47,408 nucleotides of DNA, from contig JAFGKM010000026.1 in assembly GCA_016928555.1 (NCBI GenBank), forward strand, positions 1-47,408, read 5' to 3'. Below the pieces are notes generated by a model. The model had not been told where the DNA came from. It did not search any database and saw only the letters and a program-made list of their open reading frames with translations. The translations under genes and the position numbers were made by a program. Below are positions 16,719-25,644 of the stretch, one piece after another; the stretch's first letter is position 1, and each line of letters begins with the position of its first letter. The DNA comes from Candidatus Omnitrophota bacterium. GTDB lineage: Bacteria; Ratteibacteria; UBA8468; B48-G9; JAFGKM01.

Positions 16719-17789
16719 TTACCTGATTTTAAGCGTTATAAGAGTGAACAGTGCAAAGATAATGCCCACTATCCAGAACCTGACAATTACCTTTGATTCG
16801 GGAATTCCCTTAAGTTCAAAGTGATGGTGTATGGGCGTCATAAGGAAAACTCTCTTGCCTCTTGTTTTGAACGAGGCTACCTGTATGACTACGGAGAATG
16901 CTTCCATGAAAAATATTCCTCCGACGATAATGAAGGAAAGCTCCTGCTTCACTATAATTGCAAGGAGCCCGATTATTCCGCCCAGCATCAGCGAGCCGGT
17001 GTCTCCCATGAAGATTTCCGCGGGGTAGCAGTTGTACCAGAGAAAGCCCAGGGAAGAGCCGACCAGAGCCCCTGCGAATACCGTTACTTCCTCGGCGCCT
17101 TTTATGAAAGGGATATTCAGGTATTGGGCAAAATTTACGTTTCCCGTAACGTATGCTATGGCTCCGTAGGTGAGGGCAACCATGAGAACGGAAGCTATGG
17201 CAAGTCCGTCCATCCCGTCGGTAAGGTTTACCGCATTGGACGTGGATATGATGACGAATGTTGCAAAGAGAATGTAGTATGCGCCCAGCGGTATAATGAT
17301 TTTTTTGAAGAAAGGCAGATATATTGATGTGTTGAAATTGATTCCTGAATGGTAATAGAGAATCATCCCCACGATAAACCCGATGCCTATCTGTCCCACT
17401 ATCTTCACCATGGGCCTAAGCCCTTTGTGGCTCTGCCGGCGCAATTTTACGTAGTCGTCCCAGAAACCGAGCGCTGCCAGCCAGACCGCAAGCAGTATAA
17501 GAAGAAAAATGTACGGGTTTTTCAGGTCGGTCCATGCAAGGACGGATATGAGCAGGCTTCCTATTATCATCAGTCCGCCCATCGTGGGAGTTTTTTCCTT
17601 GCTGTCCTGCCTGAAGTTTAGCATGTTCGGATGGCACAGGTGTTTCAGAGCGCCTATCATCTTCCATCCGAATACGATAGTAATAAAAAGGGATGTCAGC
17701 GTGGCGAGAACCGTCCGTACCGTAACATACCTGAAGACGTTGAATCCGAACCAGTATTGCGTGAAATGATATAAAAGTTTATAAAGCAT
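16719..17789 (-). CDS. mraY: Phospho-N-acetylmuramoyl-pentapeptide-transferase
   Basis: A 356-residue, about ten-helix membrane enzyme that makes lipid I from UDP-MurNAc-pentapeptide and undecaprenyl phosphate. Visible signatures are DSKEKTPTMGGLMI, FWDDYVKLRRQSHKGL (catalytic DD), NAVNLTDGMDGLAI, and the C-terminal FLMTPIHHHFELKG. Length is standard. Upstream is a palindromic repeat that separates it from murF. Downstream is another repeat before murD. Confidence 0.97.
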   Translation of the reverse strand: MLYKLLYHFTQYWFGFNVFRYVTVRTVLATLTSLFITIVFGWKMIGALKHLCHPNMLNFRQDSKEKTPTMGGLMIIGSLLISVLAWTDLKNPYIFLLILLAVWLAALGFWDDYVKLRRQSHKGLRPMVKIVGQIGIGFIVGMILYYHSGINFNTSIYLPFFKKIIIPLGAYYILFATFVIISTSNAVNLTDGMDGLAIASVLMVALTYGAIAYVTGNVNFAQYLNIPFIKGAEEVTVFAGALVGSSLGFLWYNCYPAEIFMGDTGSLMLGGIIGLLAIIVKQELSFIIVGGIFFMEAFSVVIQVASFKTRGKRVFLMTPIHHHFELKGIPESKVIVRFWIVGIIFALFTLITLKIR

Positions 17790-17802
17790 TGTTTTATCCT
17801 TT

Positions 17803-17855
17803 CACCCCTCTCCTTTTGTTCCTCTCCCCTGAGGGGAGAGGGATGGGGTGAGGGG
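17803..17855. repeat. CCTCTCCCC/GGGGAGAGG palindromic repeat
   Basis: A perfect 9-bp stem around TGA-like centre (17821-17841) is flanked by CACCCCTCTCC on one side and GGGATGGGGTGAGGGGG on the other, giving an outer inverted match. It lies between murF and mraY and is the clearest member of the family seen at 9786 and 11812. Confidence 0.7.
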
Positions 17856-17856
17856 G

Positions 17857-19197
17857 TTATTTGTTTATAAGGTAGTTTACAATCCTTTCCATCTTCATCA
17901 TTCTTGAGCCTTTGACCAGTACGGCATCCCCTTTTTTCAGTATTTTAGACAGGTGTTTATTTACTTCGTCCGCATCGTTAAAGTGCTTGCACCTGCTTCC
18001 CGCCGCTTCGCACGTAATCCTGCTTTTTTCTCCGAACGTTATCACCCTGTCTATATCAAGTTTCTTAAGGAGAAGTCCTGCATTGCGGTGGAAAAAGGAT
18101 GAAAACCTTCCCAGTTCGCCCATGTCTCCTATGACCGTTATTTTTCTCCTGAAATTCTTTGCGGCGAAATTACAAAGTGCCGATTTAAGCGAGTTCGGAT
18201 TGCAGTTATAAGTTTCGTCTATGATTGTAATATAAGGCAGGCTGTGAATCAATCCCCTTCCGGGAAGGGGCTTTATCCCTTCAAAGGCATCCGCCATGTC
18301 CCTGCCTTTTATGCCGAACTTCCTGCCGAATCCCACGGAAACCAGGGCAGGATAGATAATTGAGATATTCCAGAAGTTTATCCGGAACCTTTCTCCCTCT
18401 ACCGAGAAGATAAAAAAATCATTTCCGGTCTCTTCCACGACGCCTCTTACATCAGCTCCCTTTCCGAGGCCGAAACTGAGTGTTTCTCCCCGTGTTTTTC
18501 CCATGAAGAATCCGAAGAACTTATTGTCGTAGTTGAGCATGCAGAACCGTTCGCCTCTCAGTGTTTCAATAAGCTCCGATTTCGCCTCCGCTATCTCGCG
18601 GCCGTTTTTGAAAAAACCCATGTGGGCGGAGGCGGTATTCGTTATAACTCCTGCCTGCGGTTCCGCTATTTTCCCGAGATATCGCAGTTCGTTTTTCCTG
18701 TTCATGCCCATTTCAAGGATGCAGAAGTCCGTTTCCTTATCAATGTTGAATATGGAGAGGGGGAGGCCTATCTGGTTGTTGAAATTGCCTTCCGTCGCCC
18801 TGACATTGTAGCGTGCGGATAGCGTCCTCTTCAGGAATTCCTTGGTGGTTGTTTTTCCGTCGCTTCCCGTTATCCCTATGACATATGCGTTAAACTCTTT
18901 CCTGTATCCCCTTGCGATATCTCCGAGCGCTTTCAGGGAGTCCTTGACTCGTATGATTTTTTTGTCTGAACCCGGGTAATCTTCCCCTGCTATTGCGGCG
19001 GCCGCACCTTTTTCCAACGCGGCATCCACAAAACGGCTGCCGTCAAAATTTCCGCCTTTCAGGGCGATGAACAATTCGCCTTTTTTAATGGTGCGGGTAT
19101 CGGTTGAAATACCGCGGCAGGATTTTTTGAGGATTGTTTTACCGGGGGATTTTCCCTTGCACCATCCCGCTATCTTCTCAAGTCTGACATTTTTCAT
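17857..19197 (-). CDS. murF: UDP-N-acetylmuramoyl-tripeptide--D-alanyl-D-alanine ligase
   Basis: A 446-residue Mur ligase adding D-Ala-D-Ala to complete the pentapeptide. It has the MurF N-terminal domain (ISTDTRTIKKGELFIALKG), P-loop ITGSDGKTTTKEFL (about 107-120), and the EMGMNRKNELRYL block. It continues with IIDETYNCNPNSLKSAL and C-terminal VIGDMGELG and LVKGSRMMKME. The start directly follows the murE stop with no gap, implying coupling. Confidence 0.96.
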   Translation of the reverse strand: MKNVRLEKIAGWCKGKSPGKTILKKSCRGISTDTRTIKKGELFIALKGGNFDGSRFVDAALEKGAAAAIAGEDYPGSDKKIIRVKDSLKALGDIARGYRKEFNAYVIGITGSDGKTTTKEFLKRTLSARYNVRATEGNFNNQIGLPLSIFNIDKETDFCILEMGMNRKNELRYLGKIAEPQAGVITNTASAHMGFFKNGREIAEAKSELIETLRGERFCMLNYDNKFFGFFMGKTRGETLSFGLGKGADVRGVVEETGNDFFIFSVEGERFRINFWNISIIYPALVSVGFGRKFGIKGRDMADAFEGIKPLPGRGLIHSLPYITIIDETYNCNPNSLKSALCNFAAKNFRRKITVIGDMGELGRFSSFFHRNAGLLLKKLDIDRVITFGEKSRITCEAAGSRCKHFNDADEVNKHLSKILKKGDAVLVKGSRMMKMERIVNYLINK

Positions 19198-20697
19198 TTA
19201 GATGCCGTTTTTCAGCGCCCTTATCGCCTTTTTCGCTTCTTCCCTGTCATCAAAGGGAATGACCGTATTTTTCATTATCTGGAACGTCTCATGCCCTTTT
19301 CCCGCGATAACGACGCAGTCATTCTCCCCCGCCATGGACACGGCTTCCTTAATCGCCCTTTTCCTGTCCGGGATGGAAACGTATTTTTTGTTAAGGTAAA
19401 AGGGAACGCCCCGCTCAATGTCCTTTATTATGTCTTCGGGATCTTCCGAGCGCGGGTTGTCCGAGGTTATGAAGACTATATCCGCCATTTTTACGGCGGC
19501 GCTTCCCATGAGCGGACGTTTGCTTTTATCCCTGTCTCCTCCGCATCCGAATACAAGTATTATGCGCCGGGGGCGGAGCTCTTTCACGGATTTCAAAAGG
19601 TTACTCAATGCGTGGTGAGTGTGCGCATAATCGACTATAACGTCAAAATCCTGCCCTTCGTCCACCGATTCAAACCTTCCCGGAACCGAGTTTATCAGCG
19701 CCATAGGTTCCTTAAGCGTTTCCGGCTTTATGTCCTGCGATAAGGCAAACGATATCCCCGCAAGCGTGTTATAAACATTACCCAGGCCGCGTATCCTTGT
19801 ATGAAAATCTGTTTTTTTGCCCCTGATATCCGCTGTCAGGTAATTCCCGTCTCTTTGTATGGAATAATCAACGAGTCTTACGTCGGCGTTTTTTCTGCCG
19901 TAGGTTATGCAATTTATTGAATTTTTCCTTAGAGTTTTTATGAAATATCCGGCATAAGCATCGTCGGAATTCACAATGCCTGTTTTTTTGTCTTTTTCGC
20001 TTTCCTTAAGATAACGGCTGAAAAATTCAAGTTTTGCCCGCAGGTAGTTTTTAAATTTTTTATGGTAGTCAAGATGTTCGTGGGACGCTATGTTGGTAAA
20101 TATGCCCGCATCAAAATGCACCTCCGATATTCTTCCGTGGGCGATACCGTGCGACGAAACCTCCATGACGGCCCACCTGCAGTCCTCTTCCAGCATGTCT
20201 GAAAATAATTTCTGAAGGTCAAGCGACTCCGGCGTCGTGTTGACGGAACCGATGGTCCTTTCCCCGACCTGATAGGATATTGTGCCTATAAGCCCGCATT
20301 TGCTGCCCGTGTATTCCAGAATCTGTTTTATCAGGTAAGACGTAGTCGTTTTGCCGTTTGTTCCCGTGATGCCGAGAAGCTTCAGACGTTTTGACGGATG
20401 CCCGTAGAATTCCGCAGCAAGCTTATGCAGGGCTTTTCTTGTATCGTCTACAGTGATTTCGCATACGTCCGAGGGCAGGACCGCGCTTTTTTTGCTTACG
20501 ATCAGTATCTTTGCACCCCTTGCAATAGCGTCGTTTATGAACTGGTGTCCGTCAAACGAAGCGCCTTTCAGCGCAATAAAAACAAAATTTTCTTTTATCC
20601 TGCGGGAATCGTAGGCAATCCCTTCAACCTCGGCATTGCCGAGATTTGCAGGAACTTTTTTGGAATCAAGCGTTTTAATAAGTTCCTTGATTTTCAT
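19198..20697 (-). CDS. murE: UDP-N-acetylmuramoyl-tripeptide synthetase, meso-diaminopimelate type
   Basis: A 499-residue Mur ligase. AYDSRRIKENFVFIALKG is the N-terminal UDP-binding domain and GITGTNGKTTTSYLI (about 109-123) the ATP site. EVSSHGI and VDYAHTHHALSNLL are central blocks. The C-terminal SDNPRSEDPEDII contains the DNPR motif, known to select meso-diaminopimelate over lysine. FGCGGDRDKSKRPLMG is also conserved. The start ATG overlaps the ftsI stop (ATGA). Confidence 0.96.
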   Translation of the reverse strand: MKIKELIKTLDSKKVPANLGNAEVEGIAYDSRRIKENFVFIALKGASFDGHQFINDAIARGAKILIVSKKSAVLPSDVCEITVDDTRKALHKLAAEFYGHPSKRLKLLGITGTNGKTTTSYLIKQILEYTGSKCGLIGTISYQVGERTIGSVNTTPESLDLQKLFSDMLEEDCRWAVMEVSSHGIAHGRISEVHFDAGIFTNIASHEHLDYHKKFKNYLRAKLEFFSRYLKESEKDKKTGIVNSDDAYAGYFIKTLRKNSINCITYGRKNADVRLVDYSIQRDGNYLTADIRGKKTDFHTRIRGLGNVYNTLAGISFALSQDIKPETLKEPMALINSVPGRFESVDEGQDFDVIVDYAHTHHALSNLLKSVKELRPRRIILVFGCGGDRDKSKRPLMGSAAVKMADIVFITSDNPRSEDPEDIIKDIERGVPFYLNKKYVSIPDRKRAIKEAVSMAGENDCVVIAGKGHETFQIMKNTVIPFDDREEAKKAIRALKNGI

Positions 20698-22445
20698 ATT
20701 TTAGGCTTCATGACAATTTTGTAATCCTCAAATTCTTCAGCGGGTTTGATATTGTGGCGCTGAAGAGTTCTCCATAATATATCCCTGAACACCGGAGCGG
20801 CAACAAGCCCTCCGTAATAAACCGGCTTGGGTTCGTCCACCTTTACCAGAAGAAGCATCTTTGCTTCCTCGCCATTTAGAAATCCCACGAAAGACGCTAC
20901 GTATTTATCTTTTGAATAATTGCCGTTTATAATCTTCTGAGCAGTGCCTGTTTTGCCGCTTATCTTATATCCCGGAATGCTGGCAAGAGAGGCCGTTCCC
21001 GACGGGCCCGTGGCCTCCTGAAGGATTTCTTTAAGGACGGCGCATGTCTCTTCCGACAGGATTTTTTGTTTATTTTTTGTCCTTGGCAAGGTTATTTTTC
21101 CCGCTCCTTCACCCTTAATCTCTTTCAGAACATGAGGGTTTATAAGATATCCGCCGTTGGCGACAGCTCCCATGGCGCGTATCCCCTGAAAGGCGGTTAT
21201 TCCTACCTCCTGTCCTATTGGGACTGCGGTTATTGAGTATCCCGACCATTTGTTCAGCGGCCTCATAATACCGGGTATTTCTCCAGGTAAATCAACTTCC
21301 GTTACTTCTCCGAACCCGAACTTTTTACAGTATTCGTAAAGCTTTATTTCTCCCAGCTCCATGGCTATTTTGACCGTTCCTATGTTGCTGGATTTTTCAA
21401 TAACCTCGGCTACCGTAAGTTTTTTGTAAGGATGAACGTCCCGTAGATAATGGTTTTTTACAAACCATTTCCCGTTCTCGCAGTATATTGTGTTTTCAGG
21501 CGAGACTATTCCTTCCTCAATTGCCGCCGCCGCAGTTACTATCTTGAACGTTGAGCCGGGTTCAAAAAGGTCCGTTACCGCACGGTTCCTTTTGTCTGAT
21601 GCGCTGAAAAGTCCCGGCTGGTTCGGATTGTAATTTGGCAGGTTTGCAAGGGCAAGTATTTCTCCGGTCTCGTAATCAAGAAGAATCGCAGAAACGCTTG
21701 CGGCGCGGTATTTTTCATAAACCTTTGCTATCTCTTCCTCAACTATAAACTGCAGGTTGGAATCTATCGTAAGGCAGATATCTTTTCCGTTTTTCGGAAG
21801 CGCAAGCTTTTTTTCAACCGAATACACAAGGTCGCCAGAGCCGTCTTTGAGTATGAGGGAAACCCCTTTTTCTCCCTCCAGCAGGCTGTTGTAGTAAAAT
21901 TCCAAACCTTCAAGCCCTTCGCCGTCGGTCCCTGCAAATCCGATTATGTGGCAGGCGAGCCTGTCGTTGGGATAGACGCGCTTATACCCGGGCAGGAAAA
22001 CCGTTCCCGGCAGGCCTGTCGAAGTTATCGCCGCATATTCTTCCACTGACAGCTCTTTTTTTATAAGCGGATATCTCTGTTCCAGTTTTTTTGAAATTTC
22101 CTTGCTGTCCGCGTCAAGTATGGAAACAAGTTCCCGCTTAAGCCTTTCGGGATAAGCAGGTTCTTTTTTCATCCGGTGTCGCACTTCCCAAGAGTCAAGG
22201 TAAAGGGAATAAAAAGGGACGCTCATGGCGAGCATTTCCCCGTTCCTGTCGTAGATGGCGCCTCTCGGGACGGGAACTTCCACCTTTGCGTATTTGCCGG
22301 CAGTGTCTCCGGGCGGGTTGATGAGCTGAACCCTGCACAGATAAAGCAGAATAAGTAAAAACAACGCCGTGAAAGAAATCTCCACGGCCAGAAGTCTTTT
22401 TCCGAAAATATCCCGTTTACCGTGTTCCTGCTTCTGCCGTATCAT
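20694..22445 (-). CDS. ftsI: Division transpeptidase, class B penicillin-binding protein (FtsI/PBP3)
   Basis: A 583-residue class B PBP. It has one N-terminal membrane anchor (about 15-42), a pedestal domain starting VPVPRGAIYDRNGEMLA, and a transpeptidase domain with SxxK (STFK, about 298), SxN (SSN, about 353) and KTGT (about 497). No PASTA domain is present. It cross-links septal peptidoglycan with FtsW. It overlaps ftsL by 29 nt and is followed by murE with an ATGA overlap. Confidence 0.95.
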   Translation of the reverse strand: MIRQKQEHGKRDIFGKRLLAVEISFTALFLLILLYLCRVQLINPPGDTAGKYAKVEVPVPRGAIYDRNGEMLAMSVPFYSLYLDSWEVRHRMKKEPAYPERLKRELVSILDADSKEISKKLEQRYPLIKKELSVEEYAAITSTGLPGTVFLPGYKRVYPNDRLACHIIGFAGTDGEGLEGLEFYYNSLLEGEKGVSLILKDGSGDLVYSVEKKLALPKNGKDICLTIDSNLQFIVEEEIAKVYEKYRAASVSAILLDYETGEILALANLPNYNPNQPGLFSASDKRNRAVTDLFEPGSTFKIVTAAAAIEEGIVSPENTIYCENGKWFVKNHYLRDVHPYKKLTVAEVIEKSSNIGTVKIAMELGEIKLYEYCKKFGFGEVTEVDLPGEIPGIMRPLNKWSGYSITAVPIGQEVGITAFQGIRAMGAVANGGYLINPHVLKEIKGEGAGKITLPRTKNKQKILSEETCAVLKEILQEATGPSGTASLASIPGYKISGKTGTAQKIINGNYSKDKYVASFVGFLNGEEAKMLLLVKVDEPKPVYYGGLVAAPVFRDILWRTLQRHNIKPAEEFEDYKIVMKPKI

Positions 22446-22746
22446 TCATCGTTCCTTTATTTTTATCAATTTCTATGTCTACGTAACACCATCTGGAGGG
22501 GTTTACCAGTTCCATATTGCGCATCTTTGCGTTTTTCAAAAGATTTTCCGGAGAAGAAAGCATCAGAATTTCAGCCTTGCAGTTCTTGTTTATCATGTCG
22601 AGTTCTTCAAATCTTTTCTTCGCCTCTTCCATCCTGTATCCGATAGCGACAATTTTACAGTAAATGAAAACGTAAGAACATAAGAATGCCCACACGAGGA
22701 TAAGGGAAATACCGAGCGTTGACAGCGACACTCTCTTTTTTTTCAT
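22417..22746 (-). CDS. ftsL: FtsL-like division membrane protein
   Basis: A 109-residue bitopic protein. It has a short basic N-terminus, one hydrophobic helix (STLGISLILVWAFLCSYVFIY) and a C-terminal coiled-coil-prone segment (YRMEEAKKRFEELDMINKN). It has no strong family motif, but size, topology and position between rsmH and ftsI are diagnostic. The ATG at 22746 forms an ATGA overlap with the rsmH stop. A GTG 12 nt upstream is an alternative start. Confidence 0.8.
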   Translation of the reverse strand: MKKKRVSLSTLGISLILVWAFLCSYVFIYCKIVAIGYRMEEAKKRFEELDMINKNCKAEILMLSSPENLLKNAKMRNMELVNPSRWCYVDIEIDKNKGTMNDTAEAGTR

Positions 22747-23603
22747 ACTTTTTTGCACGCCCTCAGTTTTGCGCTTCTGCTTTCCGGGTTTTCAGCCAGT
22801 TCTTTTTTATCCGCCGTAAGGGGTTTTTTTGTCAGCGCCTCCAACTCTGCATTGTCCCTGAAGAAACGTTTCACAATTCTGTCTTCTATCGAATGGAAAG
22901 AAATGACAACAAGCCGCCCTTTTTTTTTAAGCGCCCCGGCGGCTTTCGTCAATCCTTCCTTTATAACCTCTGTTTCGTTGTTCGCCGCTATCCTTAACGC
23001 CATGAAGAATTTGGTCGCGGGATGTATCTTTGTTTTATGCCTGCAGAGCTGTTTTATGAAATCCGCCAGTTCAACGGTGGTTTCAAACCTTTTTTTTCTG
23101 CGGCGCTCGACAATCCTGTCAACGAATTTGCCCGCTTTTTTAATCTCTCCGCAGTTTTCAAAAATCCAGACAAGGTCATTCCTGCTCCATGTATTTATTA
23201 TTTCGCCGGCGGTCAGTCCCTCTCTCCTGTCGTACCGCATGTCAAGCGGACCTTCAGTCTGGAAGCTGAATCCCCTTTCGCCGGCTCTTATCTGGTTTGT
23301 GGAAAACCCGAGGTCCATGAGGATTCCGTCAACATTTTCAATGCCTTCGCCCTTAAGCACGGAATCAAGGTTTTCGTAACCGGAGTGCACCGCCTTGAAA
23401 TTTTTAAAACCGGCAAGCTCCCGCGATGCGGATTTTACGGCATCTGCGTCTTTGTCAAGTCCGTAAAGAACTATATTTTTATCTGCTTCCAGCAGATACC
23501 TGCTGTGGCCTCCGTATCCGCAGGTTGCGTCCACATAAATTCCGCCGTCCCTGAGATTGAGCCAGTTTAACACCTGCTCTTTCATTACGGGATAATGTGC
23601 CAT
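22743..23603 (-). CDS. rsmH: 16S rRNA m4C1402 methyltransferase RsmH
   Basis: A 286-residue SAM-dependent enzyme methylating N4 of C1402 in 16S rRNA. The N-terminus HYPVMKEQVLNWL and DATCGYGGHSRYLLE (SAM site, about 26-40) are diagnostic. So are DGILMDLGFSTNQI, GERGFSFQTEGPLDMRYD, LRIAANNE, and SFHSIEDRIVKRFF. No ribosome site is visible before the ATG. The leader instead holds an inverted repeat (23613-23638). It is the second gene of the cluster, 49 nt after mraZ. Confidence 0.97.
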   Translation of the reverse strand: MAHYPVMKEQVLNWLNLRDGGIYVDATCGYGGHSRYLLEADKNIVLYGLDKDADAVKSASRELAGFKNFKAVHSGYENLDSVLKGEGIENVDGILMDLGFSTNQIRAGERGFSFQTEGPLDMRYDRREGLTAGEIINTWSRNDLVWIFENCGEIKKAGKFVDRIVERRRKKRFETTVELADFIKQLCRHKTKIHPATKFFMALRIAANNETEVIKEGLTKAAGALKKKGRLVVISFHSIEDRIVKRFFRDNAELEALTKKPLTADKKELAENPESRSAKLRACKKV

Positions 23604-23612
23604 TTTTAATTT

Positions 23613-23638
23613 CGTATAGTTTTTATCTTTTCTATACG
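23613..23638. repeat. Inverted repeat in the mraZ-rsmH gap
   Basis: CGTATAG (23613-23619) and CTATACG (23632-23638) are perfect inverted arms around a 12-nt AT-rich spacer, 10 nt upstream of the rsmH ATG. It could fold in the mRNA or bind a dimeric protein. rsmH itself has no recognisable Shine-Dalgarno sequence. Confidence 0.5.
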
Positions 23639-23652
23639 CTGCACGCTTTATG

Positions 23653-24093
23653 CTACAGCTCCATCATTTTTTCCGAAATATCTTCGTAAGTCTTGAGAGA
23701 ACTTTCATAGTATTTCCGCCACCTGCCTTCTTCCCACAGCTCAATTCTTGTTCCGGCTCCTATAATAACTATATTTTCTTTTATACCTGCGTATTCCAGG
23801 AGGTTTGACGGTATGAGTATTCTTCCCTGCTTATCCACGCGGGACTGAAAAGCCCCTGAGAAAAAGAGACGGGTGAACGTTCGCGGGTCGCCTTTGGTGA
23901 AAGGCAGCTCTTTAAGTTTGGAACTCTGGTTTTTCCACATTTTCTCCGGAAAAACAAAAAGGCAGTCTTCAAGCCCCTTCGTTATATAAACTTCACCGTT
24001 CCCTCTTCCGGAAAGCGAGCTTCTTAATTTTGCCGGTATGACTGTTCTTCCCTGTTTGTCTATCTTTCCCCTAAATTCACCAAAATATACCAT
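23653..24093 (-). CDS. mraZ: Transcriptional regulator MraZ
   Basis: A 146-residue protein with two SpoVT-AbrB-type DNA-binding repeats, each with the DxxGR signature (KIDKQGRTVIP near 10-20 and RVDKQGRILIP near 85-95). MraZ usually opens the division cluster and regulates it. The frame extends upstream to 24141, but the ATG at 24093 has AAGGAAG at good spacing and gives the conserved N-terminus MVYFGEFRGKID. It is the first gene after the promoter at 24113-24141. I do not see the TGGG direct repeats bound by MraZ in other bacteria. Confidence 0.95.
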   Translation of the reverse strand: MVYFGEFRGKIDKQGRTVIPAKLRSSLSGRGNGEVYITKGLEDCLFVFPEKMWKNQSSKLKELPFTKGDPRTFTRLFFSGAFQSRVDKQGRILIPSNLLEYAGIKENIVIIGAGTRIELWEEGRWRKYYESSLKTYEDISEKMMEL

Positions 24094-24112
24094 TTTCTTC
24101 CTTTTGCCGTAT

Positions 24113-24141
24113 ATTAAACACCTGTTGAAAATTTTTGTCAA
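24113..24141 (-). promoter_or_regulatory. Promoter of the mraZ/division cluster
   Basis: On the minus strand, a perfect TTGACA (24136-24141), a 17-nt spacer and TTTAAT (24113-24118, 5/6). Transcription would start near 24106, giving a leader of about 13 nt that just accommodates the AAGGAAG ribosome site. No other good promoter is visible inside the nine-gene cluster. Confidence 0.75.
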
Positions 24142-24181
24142 ATTTATTTTTTATGACGGCAAGAGAGGAAAAAGATAAGTC

Positions 24182-25396
24182 TTATCTTTTTCCTATTTTC
24201 TGCTGATACCCGCTTTCAAGGTATGCCTTTACAGGGTCGGGAGGAAGCCCTTTTTCAATCCGGGCCTTTGCCGCAACAGGCCTAACATCGGCATTGATGA
24301 TGGCGTCGTTGAAAAGGCGGTTTGCAAGCATTATTTCATCTTTTTCCCTGCATTCTTTTATTCCGTCCGTATTCACAAGGGCGGCTTTTGCAAGTGACAG
24401 CTGAAGAGAATCAAGGGAATGCAGAAGCGCATGTATCCTGTTTTCCCTTCCGCTTGCCTGGTCTATCATGTACGCCCAGTTTTTTTCCCCGCCTGCGACA
24501 ACGCCTCCGGAAAGCAGTTCATAAAATATCCTTGCATTCTCCTGATTCGGCTCTACGGCGTGGTCGTCGTCGGCGGAATACCGCGTATTGAAATGAAAAC
24601 CGCAGCGCATATCCTCGGCAATCAGCATGGCGACTATCTGTTCTATATTCGTTCCGTGATGGTGGTGGCCGAGGTCTATAAGCACGCCTGCATTGCCGCC
24701 CATGGATTTTGCAAGGAGATAGGATGTTCCCCAGCCAGGAACGGTTGTGCTGTAAGTTCCGGGTTCAAAGACTTTATATTCTATGAGCATGGTTACTTCT
24801 TCCGGAATTTTCCTGCGGCATTCAATAAGCGAATCCTTCATTATGAGGTAAGTTTCTTTCAGGTCTATCTGCCCTGGGTAAAGCGACCCGTCGGGGAACC
24901 ATAAGCTTAAAGTTCCGTTTCCTATCTCTTTTGCCAGCCTGCCTCCTAATATCGTCTGTTCTATGTATCTTTTTCTCGTTTCCCTGCAGGGCGAGGTAAG
25001 GCTTCCGCTTTCCGAGCCTTTCAGGAAATAGGTGGGATTTATGGAACCTATGCCGAGATTTCTTTCTTTGCATTCATCCCTTACCTGAAGTGCTGTCTCA
25101 TAGTCCGCTTCCATCCCGTCTTTTGAAAAATCCCAGAGTATGTGCGCAGAAACCATAGGCGCCGCTCCGGTAAGTTTATTGATAAAAGCGGCATCTTCAA
25201 GCTTCTGGTTAATATTTTTTGCATATCCCGGAGGGGTATAACTGCCAAACCTGCCGCCTCCGAAAGGGCCTAACGACCACGTCGGAATCTCAACCTCAAA
25301 ATTTTTAACAAGCTCAACCGCTTTTTTGACTTTTTCTTCCCCGAACTCTCCGCTCAGGTTTTCAATTCCGTTTTCAATCCACTTTGTGACAGACAT
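24182..25396 (-). CDS. rhaI: L-rhamnose isomerase (RhaI type)
   Basis: A 404-residue TIM-barrel sugar isomerase converting L-rhamnose to L-rhamnulose. It resembles the Pseudomonas stutzeri/Rhizobium type. Features are PTWSLGPFGGGRF near the N-terminus, EYKVFEPGTYSTTVPGWGTS and DLGHHHHGTNIEQIVA, and then HFNTRYSADDDHAVEP, which carry the metal-binding Glu, Asp and His residues. AAGGAGA precedes the ATG. It stands alone: no rhamnulokinase, aldolase or transporter is nearby. Any promoter must lie within or beyond the inverted-repeat element directly upstream, so its expression may be affected by that element. Confidence 0.85.
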   Translation of the reverse strand: MSVTKWIENGIENLSGEFGEEKVKKAVELVKNFEVEIPTWSLGPFGGGRFGSYTPPGYAKNINQKLEDAAFINKLTGAAPMVSAHILWDFSKDGMEADYETALQVRDECKERNLGIGSINPTYFLKGSESGSLTSPCRETRKRYIEQTILGGRLAKEIGNGTLSLWFPDGSLYPGQIDLKETYLIMKDSLIECRRKIPEEVTMLIEYKVFEPGTYSTTVPGWGTSYLLAKSMGGNAGVLIDLGHHHHGTNIEQIVAMLIAEDMRCGFHFNTRYSADDDHAVEPNQENARIFYELLSGGVVAGGEKNWAYMIDQASGRENRIHALLHSLDSLQLSLAKAALVNTDGIKECREKDEIMLANRLFNDAIINADVRPVAAKARIEKGLPPDPVKAYLESGYQQKIGKR

Positions 25397-25433
25397 TCTC
25401 TCTCCTTATCATCTCATCCCTGGTCATTGCATT

Positions 25434-25640
25434 GGGGTCAACTCTTGACACTTGACAAGTTTATTCTAAAGGCAGTTTAACTAACATGAATAAACCATGA
25501 CTGCTTCCTTGCTATATTATTATATGGCAAACCGAACAAATCTAATTAATTATAGTTGTAATTTTGACTGAAAACTATTTTCATATTGCTTTTATGTTAT
25601 TATCAGCTTAGTGTTTTGTCAAGTGTCAAGAGTTGACCCC
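25434..25640. mobile_element. 207-bp MITE-like element, copy 2
   Basis: It is bounded by the same 24-bp terminal inverted repeats as the element at 9166-9267 (left 25434-25457, right 25617-25640). The core is 159 bp, AT-rich, without a reading frame, and not clearly alignable with the core of copy 1 apart from a short GCTATATT motif. It sits between rhaI and rnpB. Its right end is only 4 nt from the T-tract that ends rnpB. Confidence 0.85.
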
Positions 25641-25644
25641 ATAC

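Noticed and set aside
24093-24181. MraZ-binding direct repeats upstream of mraZ
   Set aside because: No series of TGGG-type repeats at about 10-bp spacing is visible; only a standard promoter is seen.
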